Source: an uncultured Sutterella sp. (GTDB lineage: Bacteria > Pseudomonadota > Gammaproteobacteria > Burkholderiales > Burkholderiaceae_F). Taken from it: a stretch of 64,000 nt of DNA. Below are positions 8,115 to 17,729 of the stretch, in pieces. The stretch covers positions 1 through 64,000 of the forward strand of contig CAJKAP010000011.1 of NCBI GenBank assembly GCA_905197905.1, given 5' to 3'. Positions within the stretch are counted from its first letter, which is position 1; each line of letters opens with the position of its first letter. Made by a program: the position numbers and the translations under genes. The notes below the pieces were generated by a model. The model was given only the letters and a program-made list of their open reading frames with translations. It searched no databases and was not told the DNA's origin.

Positions 8115-9629
8115 ATGAATAGTCGTGAGATGCTTGACCTCGTCGAAGTGTTGGCGAGCGAAAAAAACGTTGAAAAAGATGTCGTCTTTGGTGTCTTGGA
8201 ACAGGCCTTGGCTAGCGCCTTGAAGAAGTCCCAGTTCCCAGGTGAAGACGCTGATGTTGTGGTGCACGTTGACCGCATGACGGGCGAATTCAAAGCCCAT
8301 CGCCGTTGGTTGGTGGTGCCCGATGATGCGGGTCTTCAGGAACCGGACCGTCAGGAAATTTTCTCTGACGTGATTGACGACAATCCTGGCATTGAACCGG
8401 GTGACTACATCGAACGCGAAATCGAAGTGATCGATGTGGACACGACGGGTCGCCGTTTCGCTCAGGACGCTAAGCAGGTTATCCTCCAGCGTTTGCGCGA
8501 CGCGGAACGTGATCAGATTTTGAAGGAATTCTTGGCTCGTAACGAAAGCATCGTGACGGGGACCATTAAGCGTATCGACAAGAACGAAGCCATCGTGGAA
8601 ATCGGCCGCTTGGAAGCTCGCTTGCCGCGTAGCCAGATGATTCCGCGTGAAAACTTCCGCAACGGCGACCGTGTGCGCGCCTATGTGGATCATGTGGCTG
8701 AATTGAATAAGGGCCGTCAGGTGATTCTCTCCCGTACGTCGCCTGAATTCTTGAAGAAGCTCTTTGAGTTGGAAGTGCCTGAAATCGAAGAAGGTCTCCT
8801 TGAAATCAAGTCCGCCGCTCGTGACCCTGGCATGCGCGCCAAGATCGCTGTCTACGCTAAGGACCGCCGTATTGATCCGATCGGTACCTGTGTGGGGATG
8901 CGTGGCTCTCGCGTGAACGCTGTGACGAATGAATTGGCTGGCGAACGCGTTGACATCGTGCCTTGGAACGAAGATCCTGCTCAGTTTGTGGTGGGCGCTT
9001 TGGAACCCGCGAAGGTGCAGTCGATCGTGATGATCGAAGAACAGCACACGATGGAAGTCGTGGTGGGTGAAGATAACCTCGCCGTGGCAATCGGTCGCGG
9101 TGGCCAGAACGTGCGTTTGGCCTCTGACTTGACCGGTTGGCAGATCAACATCATGACGGAAGCGGAAGCTAACGAAAAGCGTGATGAAGAAGTTGCCAAG
9201 ATCCGCGTTGAATTCATGTCGAAGTTGGATATCGATGAAGACGCCGCTGATGTGCTCATCAACGAAGGCTTCTCCTCGATTGAAGAAATCGCTTACGTGC
9301 CGGAAAAAGAACTCTATGCCATCGAAGCCTTCGATAAGGAAACGATTGACGAGTTGCGTAACCGTGCACGCAATCGATTGCTCGCCGATGCGATTACTCG
9401 CGAAGAAAACTTGCGCAAGGCAGACGAACCGTTGTTGACCTTAGAGGGCATGGACAACGATTTGGCTAGCAAGTTGGTGAGCCACGATGTCAAGACGCTT
9501 GACGATTTGGCCGAATTGGCCACAGACGACGTGGTGGAAATGACGGGTATCGACGCTGAACGCGCCTCGAAACTCATCATGGCCGCTCGCGAACACTGGT
9601 TTGAAAACGAACCGGACGAAGAAAAGTAA
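8115..9629 (+). CDS. nusA: Transcription termination/antitermination factor NusA
   Basis: 504 aa, full length. Domains in order: RNA polymerase-binding N-terminal domain (~1-125), S1 domain (~135-200), two KH domains (GTCVGMRGSRV and AIGRGGQNVRLAS), then two acidic helix-hairpin-helix repeats at the C-terminus (INEGFSSIEEIAYV and LVSHDVKTLDDLAEL). It binds RNA polymerase and nascent RNA to control pausing, termination and rRNA antitermination. Located between rimP and infB, the classical order. Confidence 0.97.
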   Translation: MNSREMLDLVEVLASEKNVEKDVVFGVLEQALASALKKSQFPGEDADVVVHVDRMTGEFKAHRRWLVVPDDAGLQEPDRQEIFSDVIDDNPGIEPGDYIEREIEVIDVDTTGRRFAQDAKQVILQRLRDAERDQILKEFLARNESIVTGTIKRIDKNEAIVEIGRLEARLPRSQMIPRENFRNGDRVRAYVDHVAELNKGRQVILSRTSPEFLKKLFELEVPEIEEGLLEIKSAARDPGMRAKIAVYAKDRRIDPIGTCVGMRGSRVNAVTNELAGERVDIVPWNEDPAQFVVGALEPAKVQSIVMIEEQHTMEVVVGEDNLAVAIGRGGQNVRLASDLTGWQINIMTEAEANEKRDEEVAKIRVEFMSKLDIDEDAADVLINEGFSSIEEIAYVPEKELYAIEAFDKETIDELRNRARNRLLADAITREENLRKADEPLLTLEGMDNDLASKLVSHDVKTLDDLAELATDDVVEMTGIDAERASKLIMAAREHWFENEPDEEK

Positions 9630-9659
9630 AACCTTTTCAGAAAGCTCTGTGAACACGTG

Positions 9660-9718
9660 AGCGAAGGAATACCTATCTTCGCTCGTGAGAATAATCTAGC
9701 CGGCCTCTGGGCCGGTTT
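9660..9718 (+). other. Two hairpins between nusA and infB
   Basis: AGCGAAG (9660-9666) pairs with CTTCGCT just downstream, and CCGGCC (9700-9705) with GGCCGG (9710-9715). The second is followed only by TTT and then GG, so it is a weak terminator or attenuator rather than a full stop. The remaining ~135 bases up to infB show nothing clear. Confidence 0.4.
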
Positions 9719-9853
9719 GGGGGAAAGTTGAAACAGAGTTGATGGAGTCCCACTGAGGATTTCTCCTCTCTTTCCCCTAAAACTTGCCCAACGGCAACAA
9801 AACAGCACTCTCTGAGGGATACTCGTGAAGGGTGCGAAGGAGTAAGAATATTT

Positions 9854-12800
9854 ATGGCTAGCAAAACAGTCAGCGAATTTGCCCAAGAACTTAAAGTGGC
9901 GGCTAAGACCCTCCTGGCCCAATTGAAGGCAGCTGGGGTCACGAAGCACAGTGAAACCGACGAATTGAGCGAAAGCGATAAGACTCGCTTATTGAATAGT
10001 CTTCGTCAGGAACGCACAGACCAGCCCCACCGCAAGATTTTGGTCACTCGCAAGGAAAACACCGTGGTGCAGCAGCATGACGGCCAGGGTCGCGCTCGTT
10101 CGATCCCTGTGGAAGTCCGCCGTACTCGTGTGTTTGTAAAGAATCCCCAGCTGATGGCTGAAGAAGCTGCGAAGTTGCAGCAGGAAGCTCGCGCTGCCGC
10201 TGAAGAAGCTACGCGTCGCGAAGCAGAAGAACGCGCTCAGCGCGAAGCCGCCGAAAAGGCTGCTCGTGAAGAGGCTGAACGCCGCGCCGCTGAAGAAGCT
10301 CGTGTGCGTGAAGAAGAAGCTCGCGCTCGTGAAGAAGCGGAACGTCAGGCTGCTAAGGAACGTGCTGAAGCTGCTCGCCGCGAAGCCGAGGAAGCTCGTG
10401 CTCGCGAAGAAGCCTTAAAGCAGGAAGCCTCGGATAACGAAGCTGCTATTAAGGCTGCTCGCCGTGAAGCGGAAAAAGCCAAGCTCGAAGCAGAAGTGGC
10501 TGCCGCAACGGCTAAGCGTATGCAGGATCAGGCTGAAGCCGAAGCGGAAGAAGCTCGCGCTCGCGATGCGGCTCGTCGTCAGGCTGAAGAAGAAGCTCGC
10601 AACATTCGCGAAATGATGACGCGTCGCTCCAATGTGATGACCGCGAAGAAAGCGAAGCCTCAGGAACAGAAAAAGCCTGAAGCCAATCAGAACGCTTCTA
10701 AGGGCGAAAACAACAATCAGCGTCGCGATGGCAACAATGCTAACCGTGACGGCAATCGTGATGCGAAGCGTAATGATCGCAACAATGATCGTAAGAATGA
10801 TCGCTCTGGCAACAATAACGAACGCCATAACGATCGTAAGAACGATCGCAACAACGATCGCAACAACGCCAACGATCGCAACAATGAGAAGAAGGGTGGC
10901 AACAAGGGTAACAAGCCCCAGCGCCAGAACCAGTCTCAGCAGTTCGATCCGATGATGGATTCGCCTAGCGAAAAGAAGGGTCATCCTTCCGACAAGAAGA
11001 AGGGTGGCAATCGTGATCGTTGGGGCGACGATAACCAACAGCATCGTCGTACGATTAAGACGCGTGGCGAGGATGACAGCGGAGAAAACGTGTGGCGTAC
11101 TGCCCGCGGTCGTCGCAGTCAGGATCGCAACCGTCATAACGAACCCGCACCGCAGCAGGTCCAGGAACCCGTGGTGCGCGATGTGGAAGTGCCTGAAAAC
11201 ATCAGCGTGGCCGATTTGTCCCACAAGATGGCCATTAAGGCCACTGAAGTGATCAAGACCTTGATGAAGCAGGGTTTGATGGTGACGATTAACCAGATGT
11301 TGGACCAGGAAACCGCGATGCTCGTCGTGGAAGAAATGGGGCACCATGCTATCGCCGCTAAGCCGGCTGATCCGGAAGCTGAGTTGAATGAACTCCATGA
11401 AAATAATCATGAAGCACTCCCGCGTCCGCCAGTGGTGACGATCATGGGTCACGTTGACCATGGTAAGACGTCTCTTCTTGACTACATCCGTCGCGCTAAG
11501 GTTGCCGCTGGCGAAGCCGGTGGGATTACCCAGCATATCGGTGCTTATCACGTCAAGACTCCGCGCGGTATTGTGACCTTCTTGGATACCCCGGGTCACG
11601 AAGCCTTTACGGCTATGCGTGCTCGTGGTGCTCAGTCGACCGACATCGTGATTTTGGTGGTGGCAGCTGACGACGGCGTGATGCCGCAGACGAAGGAAGC
11701 TATCGCTCACGCCCGCGCCGCTAACGTGCCGCTCGTCGTGGCGATCAACAAGATCGATAAGCCCGAAGCCAATCCCGAACGCGTTAAGCAGGAATTGGTG
11801 GCCAACAACGTGATGCCTGAAGATTGGGGTGGAGACGTTCCGTTCTGCCCAGTTTCGGCTAAGAGCGGTCAGGGTATTGACGAATTGCTCGAAAACGTGT
11901 TGCTTCAGGCCGAAATGCTTGAATTGAAGGCCCCGAAGGAAGGTCCGGCTCGCGGCATCGTGATCGAATCGCGTTTGGACAAGGGTCGTGGTCCTGTGGC
12001 TTCGCTCTTGGTGCAGTCCGGTACGCTCCATCGTGGCGACGTGGTCTTGGTCGGTAATGAATTCGGCCGTGTGCGCGCCATGATTAACGAATTGGGTAAG
12101 GCTGTGCAGTCGGCTGGTCCTTCTATTCCGGTGGAAATTCAGGGTCTCTCTGGGGTGCCTGCCGCTGGTGAAGAAATGATTGTGCTCGAAGACGAACGTA
12201 AGGCTCGCGAAATCGCTTCTTACCGTCAGAGCAAGTCTCGTGACCAGAAGCTCGATAAGCAGCATGCCGCTAGCTTGAGTAACCTCTTTAGCGAAGCCAA
12301 CTCTGGTAGCGTGAAGACGCTCTCCTTGATTATCAAGGCTGACGTTCAGGGTTCTCAGGAAGCGTTGATCCACGCCTTGACGCAGTTGAGTAACGACGAA
12401 GTTCGCGTGCAGGTGGTCCACTCCGCTGTGGGTGGCATCTCTGAAAGCGACGTCAACTTGGCTGTAGCCTCTCAGGCTGTGATTATCGGCTTTAACGTGC
12501 GTGCTGACGCTCAGGCCCGTAAGGCTGCCGAAACCGATGGCATCGACATTCGTTACTACAACATCATCTACGATGCTGTGGACGATGTGAAGGCTGCTTT
12601 GAGCGGCATGTTGAAGCCAGAACTTCGCGAAACCAATTTGGGTCTTGTGGAAATTCGTCAGATCATCCGCGTGCCGAAGGTTGGCAATATTGCTGGTTGC
12701 CGTGTGACCGAAGGTCTTGTGCGCCGCAACGCCTCTGTGCGCTTGTTGCGTGACAACGTGGTGATTTGGACGGGCGAACTGGCTAGCTTGAAGCACTTCA

Positions 12801-12928
12801 AGGATGACGTCCGCGAAGTGAAGGCTGGTCAGGAATGCGGTCTCTCGTTGAAGGGCTACGATGACATTCGTGTCAACGATCAGCTCGAAGTCTTCGAGGT
12901 GACGGAAATCGCTCGTACGCTTGATTAA
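9854..12928 (+). CDS. infB: Translation initiation factor IF-2
   Basis: 1024 aa, longer than most IF-2 proteins. IF-2 is the GTPase that places fMet-tRNA on the 30S subunit. Order: IF2-N helical domain (SEFAQELKVAAKTLLAQLKA), an Ala/Glu/Arg coiled-coil stretch (~residues 95-255), an Asn/Asp/Arg-rich low-complexity segment (~274-360), a second IF2-N-like domain (ISVADLSHKMAIKATEVIKTL), the G domain with GHVDHGKT (~531-538), DTPGHEAF (~577) and NKID (~631), and domains II-IV ending IARTLD. The added length lies in the N-terminal low-complexity part. It is separated from nusA by 224 bases with hairpins, so a separate promoter is possible but was not identified. Confidence 0.97.
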   Translation: MASKTVSEFAQELKVAAKTLLAQLKAAGVTKHSETDELSESDKTRLLNSLRQERTDQPHRKILVTRKENTVVQQHDGQGRARSIPVEVRRTRVFVKNPQLMAEEAAKLQQEARAAAEEATRREAEERAQREAAEKAAREEAERRAAEEARVREEEARAREEAERQAAKERAEAARREAEEARAREEALKQEASDNEAAIKAARREAEKAKLEAEVAAATAKRMQDQAEAEAEEARARDAARRQAEEEARNIREMMTRRSNVMTAKKAKPQEQKKPEANQNASKGENNNQRRDGNNANRDGNRDAKRNDRNNDRKNDRSGNNNERHNDRKNDRNNDRNNANDRNNEKKGGNKGNKPQRQNQSQQFDPMMDSPSEKKGHPSDKKKGGNRDRWGDDNQQHRRTIKTRGEDDSGENVWRTARGRRSQDRNRHNEPAPQQVQEPVVRDVEVPENISVADLSHKMAIKATEVIKTLMKQGLMVTINQMLDQETAMLVVEEMGHHAIAAKPADPEAELNELHENNHEALPRPPVVTIMGHVDHGKTSLLDYIRRAKVAAGEAGGITQHIGAYHVKTPRGIVTFLDTPGHEAFTAMRARGAQSTDIVILVVAADDGVMPQTKEAIAHARAANVPLVVAINKIDKPEANPERVKQELVANNVMPEDWGGDVPFCPVSAKSGQGIDELLENVLLQAEMLELKAPKEGPARGIVIESRLDKGRGPVASLLVQSGTLHRGDVVLVGNEFGRVRAMINELGKAVQSAGPSIPVEIQGLSGVPAAGEEMIVLEDERKAREIASYRQSKSRDQKLDKQHAASLSNLFSEANSGSVKTLSLIIKADVQGSQEALIHALTQLSNDEVRVQVVHSAVGGISESDVNLAVASQAVIIGFNVRADAQARKAAETDGIDIRYYNIIYDAVDDVKAALSGMLKPELRETNLGLVEIRQIIRVPKVGNIAGCRVTEGLVRRNASVRLLRDNVVIWTGELASLKHFKDDVREVKAGQECGLSLKGYDDIRVNDQLEVFEVTEIARTLD

Positions 12929-12949
12929 TTAGCGCGTTGAGAAGAATTG

Positions 12950-12988
12950 ACTCAGTGCTTTCGTGAGAGGGCACTGAGTTCGCCTTTT
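12950..12988 (+). terminator. Terminator-like hairpin after infB
   Basis: ACTCAGTGC (12950-12958) pairs with GCACTGAGT (12971-12979), followed by TCGCC and a T5 run. It may reduce read-through into rbfA. Confidence 0.65.
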
Positions 12989-13025
12989 TAGGTAAAGGCA
13001 TTGATATTTAGGAATAACAGACATC

Positions 13026-13388
13026 ATGGCACAGAAGAAAAATGGTCGCTCTTTGCGAGTGGCTGATCAAATCGCCAAGGATTTGGCGATGTTGATCCCG
13101 AAAGAAGTGCGTGATCCTCGTGTTGGCCTCGTGACGATTACTGGGTGTGATATCACGCCTGACTATGCGCATGCCCGCGTGTACTTTACCGTGTTGGGCT
13201 CGGATAGTGAACGTTGCGAAGAAGGGCTCAATGCTGCCGCTGGGATGCTCCGTAACCATCTCTTTAAGCAGTACAGCATTCACACAGTGCCCACATTGCA
13301 TTTCGTCCATGACGACAGCGTGCGTCGTGGCTTTGAAATGGATCAGCTCATTCGCGAAGCGATGGCTGATACGCCAGAGGAGCGCTAA
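13026..13388 (+). CDS. rbfA: 30S ribosome-binding factor A
   Basis: 120 aa. RbfA is a KH-fold cold-shock ribosome assembly factor binding the 16S 5' region. Characteristic stretches: RVADQIAKDLAMLIPKEVRDPRVGLVTIT and YARVYFTVLG-like DYAHARVYFTVLGSD, ending with PTLHFVHDDSVRRGFEMDQLI. truB starts 2 bases after its stop. Confidence 0.95.
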   Translation: MAQKKNGRSLRVADQIAKDLAMLIPKEVRDPRVGLVTITGCDITPDYAHARVYFTVLGSDSERCEEGLNAAAGMLRNHLFKQYSIHTVPTLHFVHDDSVRRGFEMDQLIREAMADTPEER

Positions 13389-13390
13389 GC

Positions 13391-14284
13391 GTGGGAAAAC
13401 GCGGAGATTTGATCGATGGCGTCCTGCTCCTGGATAAACCGCAGGGCATGAGCTCGAACGGCGCTATGCAAAAAGCGCGCCGTTTGCTCAATGCTCAGAA
13501 GGTGGGACATACGGGTACGCTCGATCCGATGGCAACTGGTCTTTTGCCGCTTTGCTTTGGCAACGCCAGTAAATTTTCTGCCGACTTGCTCCACGCGGAT
13601 AAAGCTTATGAAGCACGTGTGAAGTTGGGCGTCACAACCGATACGGGTGATGCAGAAGGAACCCCCTTGGTTACCCGCGCTGTGAACGTCACGTTGGCTG
13701 ATATTGAAGAAGTGGCCCAGCGTTTCCGTGGTCCTATTGCACAAATTCCCCCGATGTATTCCGCTTTGAAGCGAAACGGGGAAAAACTCTATGAAATTGC
13801 TCGTCGAGGCGAGGTGGTAGAGCGTGAAGCCCGTCAGGTCACGATTCATGAACTGGTCGTGAAAGATTTTGACGGTGAAAGCTTTACCATGATTGCCCGT
13901 GTGAGCAAAGGCACCTATATTCGCGTCCTGGCTGAAGACATTGGCGAGGCCTTAGGATGCGGCGCACATCTCATTGCGTTACGCAGAACAATGGTTGGGG
14001 GGTTAACTATTGAGAATGCGGTGACGCTAGAGAGTTTGGAGGCGTGTGAGTCTGTGGACGAAGCACGCCAGAAATTGGCGCCAGTCGATACGCTATTGCA
14101 ATCGTTACCTGCGGTGGTACTTAGTCACGCCGAAGCAGAGCGATTCATGCATGGCCAGCGACTGGCAATGGGGTTAACTATTCGCGGTTGTGCCCGCGTA
14201 TATGGCCCAAAAGAAAACTTGTTGGGGATTGCCCAGGTCAATGACCGCGGTGTTCTTCAACCAGAACGTCTTATTGCACATTAA
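13391..14284 (+). CDS. truB: tRNA pseudouridine(55) synthase
   Basis: 297 aa. TruB forms pseudouridine 55 in the T arm of tRNAs. Motifs: GVLLLDKPQGMSSNGAMQKA, then VGHTGTLDPMATGLLP holding the catalytic Asp (~residue 44), YIRVLAEDIGEALGCGAHL, and a C-terminal PUA-like part. Start is GTG at 13391 with GAGGAG 8 bases upstream, inside the rbfA end. Tight rbfA-truB-typA packing indicates one operon. Confidence 0.96.
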   Translation: MGKRGDLIDGVLLLDKPQGMSSNGAMQKARRLLNAQKVGHTGTLDPMATGLLPLCFGNASKFSADLLHADKAYEARVKLGVTTDTGDAEGTPLVTRAVNVTLADIEEVAQRFRGPIAQIPPMYSALKRNGEKLYEIARRGEVVEREARQVTIHELVVKDFDGESFTMIARVSKGTYIRVLAEDIGEALGCGAHLIALRRTMVGGLTIENAVTLESLEACESVDEARQKLAPVDTLLQSLPAVVLSHAEAERFMHGQRLAMGLTIRGCARVYGPKENLLGIAQVNDRGVLQPERLIAH

Positions 14285-14296
14285 CCGAGAAAATTC

Positions 14297-16153
14297 ATGA
14301 CTCGAGCGATTCGAAATATTGCCATTATTGCCCACGTTGACCATGGTAAAACCACGATGGTTGACCGTTTGCTCCAATGCGCTGGTACCTTCCGCGACAA
14401 TCAGCAGGTTGCTGAACGCGTGATGGACTCTAACGATTTGGAACGTGAACGCGGCATTACGATTTTGTCCAAGAACTGCGCTGTGGAATACGAAGGCACG
14501 CACATCAACATCATTGACACCCCGGGTCACGCTGACTTCGGTGGTGAAGTGGAACGTGTGCTCTCCATGGTCGACGGTGTTTTGCTCCTTGTTGACGCTG
14601 TGGAAGGTCCGATGCCGCAGACGCGCTTTGTGACGCGTAAGGCCTTGGCTCAGGGCTTGAAGCCTATCGTGGTCGTCAATAAGATTGACCGTCCTGGTGC
14701 TCGCCCTGACTGGGTTGTGAACCAGACGTTTGACCTCTTTGACAAGTTGGGCGCCACGGAAGACCAGTTGGACTTCCCGGTGATTTACGCCTCTGCCTTG
14801 AATGGTTTTGCTGGCGAAACGACTGACGTTGAAGAATTGAAGAAGATTGGCAACATGCGTGCCATTTTCGACACAGTGATCAAGTACGTGCCTGTGCGTG
14901 ATGATGATCCGGACGGCAACTTGATGCTCCAGATCTGCTCGCTCGACTACTCGAGCTACGTGGGTAAGATCGGTATCGGTCGTGTGCACCGTGGTCGTGT
15001 GCACCCCAATCAGGAAGTGGCCATCATGAATGGTCCAGATGATACGCCTAAGCGCGTCAAGATCAACCAGATCTTGAAGTTTGAAGGCTTGGATCGCAAG
15101 GTGGTGGATGAAGCTGAAGCTGGCGACATCGTGTTGGTGAACGGTATCGAAGAACTCAACATCGGTACGACGATTACTGACTTGGCTAACCCTGAAGCGC
15201 TCCCACTCTTGAAGGTGGACGAACCTACCTTGACGATGAACTTCCAGGTGAACTCCTCCCCGCTCGCTGGTCGTGAAGGGAAGTTTGTGACCTCGCGTCA
15301 GATTCGTGAACGTCTTGAGCGCGAATTGAAGTCTAACGTGGCTATGCGCGTGCGTCCGACGTCGGATGAAACCGTTTGGGAAGTTGCTGGTCGCGGTGAA
15401 TTGCACTTGACGATTTTGTTGGAAAACATGCGTCGTGAAGGCTTTGAATTGGCCGTTTCTCGTCCGCGCGTGCTCTTGAAGGAAATCGACGGCGTGAAGA
15501 TGGAACCGTACGAACTCTTGACGGTTGACGTTGAAGAAGATCATCAGGGCGCCGTGATGGAAGAATTGGGTCGCCGTAAGGGTGATTTGCAGGATATGCA
15601 GCCCGATGGGAAAGGCCGTGTGCGCTTGGAATACCGTATTCCTGCTCGTGGCTTGATCGGCTTCCAGAGCCTCTTTATGACGATGTGCCGTGGTACGGGT
15701 ATCATGAGCCACGTCTTTGATGACTACGGTCCTATTAGCCGTGGTGACGTGGGTGAACGTCGCTCTGGCGTGATCATTTCTCAGGACGACGGTGAAGCCG
15801 TAGCCTACGCACTCTGGAAGATTCAGGAACGTGGTCGCCTCTTCGTCTCCCCTGGCGACAAGCTCTACGAAGGGATGATCATCGGTGAACACTCTCGCGA
15901 AAACGACATCGTGGTGAACCCGATCCGCGGTAAGCAGCTCACGAACATCCGTGCTTCTGGTACCGATGAAGCGATTCGCTTGGTCCCACCCGTGAAGTTG
16001 ACGCTTGAAAGCGCTGTGGAATTCATCAATGACGATGAATTGGTGGAAATCACCCCGCATTCCATTCGCTTGCGTAAGCGCTATTTGACCGACATCGAAC
16101 GTCGTCGTGCAGCTCGTGCTGTTCAGAACGAATTTGGTGAAACGGAAGAATAA
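14297..16153 (+). CDS. typA: Ribosome-associated GTPase TypA/BipA
   Basis: 618 aa. TypA/BipA is an EF-G-like GTPase that associates with ribosomes and affects assembly and stress adaptation. G1 AHVDHGKT (~residues 12-19), DTPGHADFGGEVERV (G3), NKIDRPGARPDWV (G4), followed by EF-G-like domains and the C-terminal BipA-specific domain (for example ARGLIGFQSLFMTMCRGTG). Its stop overlaps the start of the next gene by one base. Confidence 0.97.
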   Translation: MTRAIRNIAIIAHVDHGKTTMVDRLLQCAGTFRDNQQVAERVMDSNDLERERGITILSKNCAVEYEGTHINIIDTPGHADFGGEVERVLSMVDGVLLLVDAVEGPMPQTRFVTRKALAQGLKPIVVVNKIDRPGARPDWVVNQTFDLFDKLGATEDQLDFPVIYASALNGFAGETTDVEELKKIGNMRAIFDTVIKYVPVRDDDPDGNLMLQICSLDYSSYVGKIGIGRVHRGRVHPNQEVAIMNGPDDTPKRVKINQILKFEGLDRKVVDEAEAGDIVLVNGIEELNIGTTITDLANPEALPLLKVDEPTLTMNFQVNSSPLAGREGKFVTSRQIRERLERELKSNVAMRVRPTSDETVWEVAGRGELHLTILLENMRREGFELAVSRPRVLLKEIDGVKMEPYELLTVDVEEDHQGAVMEELGRRKGDLQDMQPDGKGRVRLEYRIPARGLIGFQSLFMTMCRGTGIMSHVFDDYGPISRGDVGERRSGVIISQDDGEAVAYALWKIQERGRLFVSPGDKLYEGMIIGEHSRENDIVVNPIRGKQLTNIRASGTDEAIRLVPPVKLTLESAVEFINDDELVEITPHSIRLRKRYLTDIERRRAARAVQNEFGETEE

Positions 16154-16563
16154 TGGGTAAGAAAAAAGCGGCGAACATGCCACTCGCTGACCAGCCCTGT
16201 CTTTGTGGAAGTGGGCTCACGTATGGGAAATGCTGTGAGCCCCTGCACGAAGGGGAGCCAGCGCCAACGCCCGAAGCCCTGATGCGTAGTCGCTATACGG
16301 CTTATGCCTTGGGGCTTGACGGCTTTGTCTTAGCTTCTTGGGACAAGAAAACGCGCCCCGAAGAACTCTTTGTGGAAGGCGAGCCTCGCCCTAAGTGGTT
16401 CTCTCTAAAAGTAGAATCCACTAGGGTGGAGGGCAACACAGGCTACGTCACCTTCTTAGCGAAAGCGAGAACGGCGATGGGCGTGATCACGATTCACGAA
16501 GCGAGTCGCTTCCGACGCGATGGCGAAACCTGGGTCTATGTCGACGGTGACATGATCGACTAA
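16153..16563 (+). CDS. YchJ-like SEC-C motif protein (UPF0225)
   Basis: 136 aa. The N-terminal SEC-C zinc-binding motif CLCGSGLTYGKCCEPLHEG (~residues 16-34) is followed by SRYTAYALG and an NTF2-like domain, matching the YchJ/UPF0225 family of unknown function. ATG 16153 overlaps the typA stop, so it is translationally coupled to typA. The role is not known; zinc binding is inferred from the cysteine motif. Confidence 0.88.
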   Translation: MGKKKAANMPLADQPCLCGSGLTYGKCCEPLHEGEPAPTPEALMRSRYTAYALGLDGFVLASWDKKTRPEELFVEGEPRPKWFSLKVESTRVEGNTGYVTFLAKARTAMGVITIHEASRFRRDGETWVYVDGDMID

Positions 16564-16574
16564 TTTTTTCTGCG

Positions 16575-16612
16575 AGCCGGCCGTTTTTTCGACCGGCTTT
16601 CTTCTTCTTTTT
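16575..16612 (+). terminator. Terminator of the rbfA-truB-typA-ychJ unit
   Basis: AGCCGG (16575-16580) pairs with CCGGCT (16593-16598), followed by a pyrimidine/T-rich run to 16612. Confidence 0.8.
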
Positions 16613-16619
16613 GAGTGTT

Positions 16620-17648
16620 ATGACTATGAGTGAACCTCTCACAACACCCGCAACAAACTATTCTCCTTGGCGCTTTACGGTGGCCCCGATGCTCGACTGG
16701 ACGGATCGTCACTGTCGAGTGTTTCATCGTGCGTTGAGCCGCCATGCACGCCTTTATACCGAAATGGTCACAACGGGCGCGATTTTGCATGGTGACCAGG
16801 AGCGTCTTTTGGGCTTTAACGAAGTTGAGCACCCCGTCGCTCTGCAGTTAGGTGGCTCGGATCCTGCGGACTTAGCTGAATCGATTCGTATTGCTGAGCG
16901 CTTTGGCTACGACGAATATAACCTCAACTGTGGCTGCCCCTCGGATCGCGTGCAAAAGGGCAGTTTTGGGGCTTGCTTGATGCTCGAACCCAAGACCGTG
17001 GCGAGCGCAGTGAAAGCGATGCAAGAAGCGACCGATAAGGTGGTCACGGTAAAGCACCGTATTGGCGTTGATGATCACTCGGAATATAGCTTTGTGCGTG
17101 ACTTTGTGGGTGAAGTTTATGACGTGGGCTGCCGCGTTTTTATCGTGCATACGCGCTCGGCTTGGTTAAAGGGTCTCTCGCCAAAAGAAAACCGCGAGAT
17201 TCCTCCCCTTAACCGTGACGTTGCTTATCAATTAAAGCGCGACTTCCCCGATGCTACCTTTGTGATCAATGGGCAAATCGATAGTTTGTCTCTTGCTCAA
17301 GAGCTTATTGCCGCTGGGATGGATGGCGTGATGGTGGGGCGCGCAGCGTACCACAATTCTTGGCTTTTAGCGGGGGTGGATGAAGTGCTCTTTAACGATT
17401 CCTCCCGCGAAATTTCGCGCAAAGCCGTGGTAGATCAGATGAGTGAATACTTACTAACTTATTGTGCAGATAACCCCATGGCGGTGCGTGCGGTGGCACG
17501 TCATATGCTGGGATTCATGCAGGGGATGCCTGGCGCACGTCAATGGCGTCGATTGCTCTCTGACCCTGCAACGCTCAAAAATGAAGGCGTTAATGTGCTC
17601 CAGTACGCGTGGAAGGAAACCTTTGCGGAGCATCTCTCAGAAGAATAA
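16620..17648 (+). CDS. dusA: tRNA-dihydrouridine(20/20a) synthase
   Basis: 342 aa. FMN-dependent enzyme reducing uridines 20/20a of tRNA. Motifs APMLDWTDRHCRVFHR, NLNCGCPSDRVQKGSFGACLM (catalytic Cys in the second) and VKHRIGVDD, then GVMVGRAAYHNSWLL. The N-terminal pattern and GSFGACLM match the DusA subgroup rather than DusB or DusC. ATG 16620 is used; ATG 16626 or TTG 16611 are also possible, and none has a clear ribosome site. It is monocistronic between two terminators. Confidence 0.93.
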   Translation: MTMSEPLTTPATNYSPWRFTVAPMLDWTDRHCRVFHRALSRHARLYTEMVTTGAILHGDQERLLGFNEVEHPVALQLGGSDPADLAESIRIAERFGYDEYNLNCGCPSDRVQKGSFGACLMLEPKTVASAVKAMQEATDKVVTVKHRIGVDDHSEYSFVRDFVGEVYDVGCRVFIVHTRSAWLKGLSPKENREIPPLNRDVAYQLKRDFPDATFVINGQIDSLSLAQELIAAGMDGVMVGRAAYHNSWLLAGVDEVLFNDSSREISRKAVVDQMSEYLLTYCADNPMAVRAVARHMLGFMQGMPGARQWRRLLSDPATLKNEGVNVLQYAWKETFAEHLSEE

Positions 17649-17674
17649 ATTTTTGCTTTTTTAAGTAAAGAAAA

Positions 17675-17708
17675 ACCCCTGGCCTCTCGGAGACTAGGGG
17701 TTTCGTGT
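17675..17708. terminator. Bidirectional terminator between dusA and the lipoprotein gene
   Basis: AAACCCCT (17675-17682) pairs with AGGGGTTT (17698-17705), with A-rich sequence on the left and T-rich on the right. It serves the convergent genes on both sides. Confidence 0.8.
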
Positions 17709-17729
17709 AAGTGAAGATTAACTAACTTG

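Noticed and set aside
9700..9718. Hairpin after nusA as a full terminator
   Set aside because: Only three T follow the stem and infB is normally co-transcribed with nusA; at most an attenuator.
10415..12796. 793-aa open frame on the minus strand inside infB
   Set aside because: A shadow of the GC-biased infB coding strand; no family signal, no ribosome site, and infB itself is certain.
14174..16183. 669-aa open frame on the minus strand inside typA
   Set aside because: Antisense shadow of typA; His/Thr/Phe-rich composition typical of reverse-complement frames.
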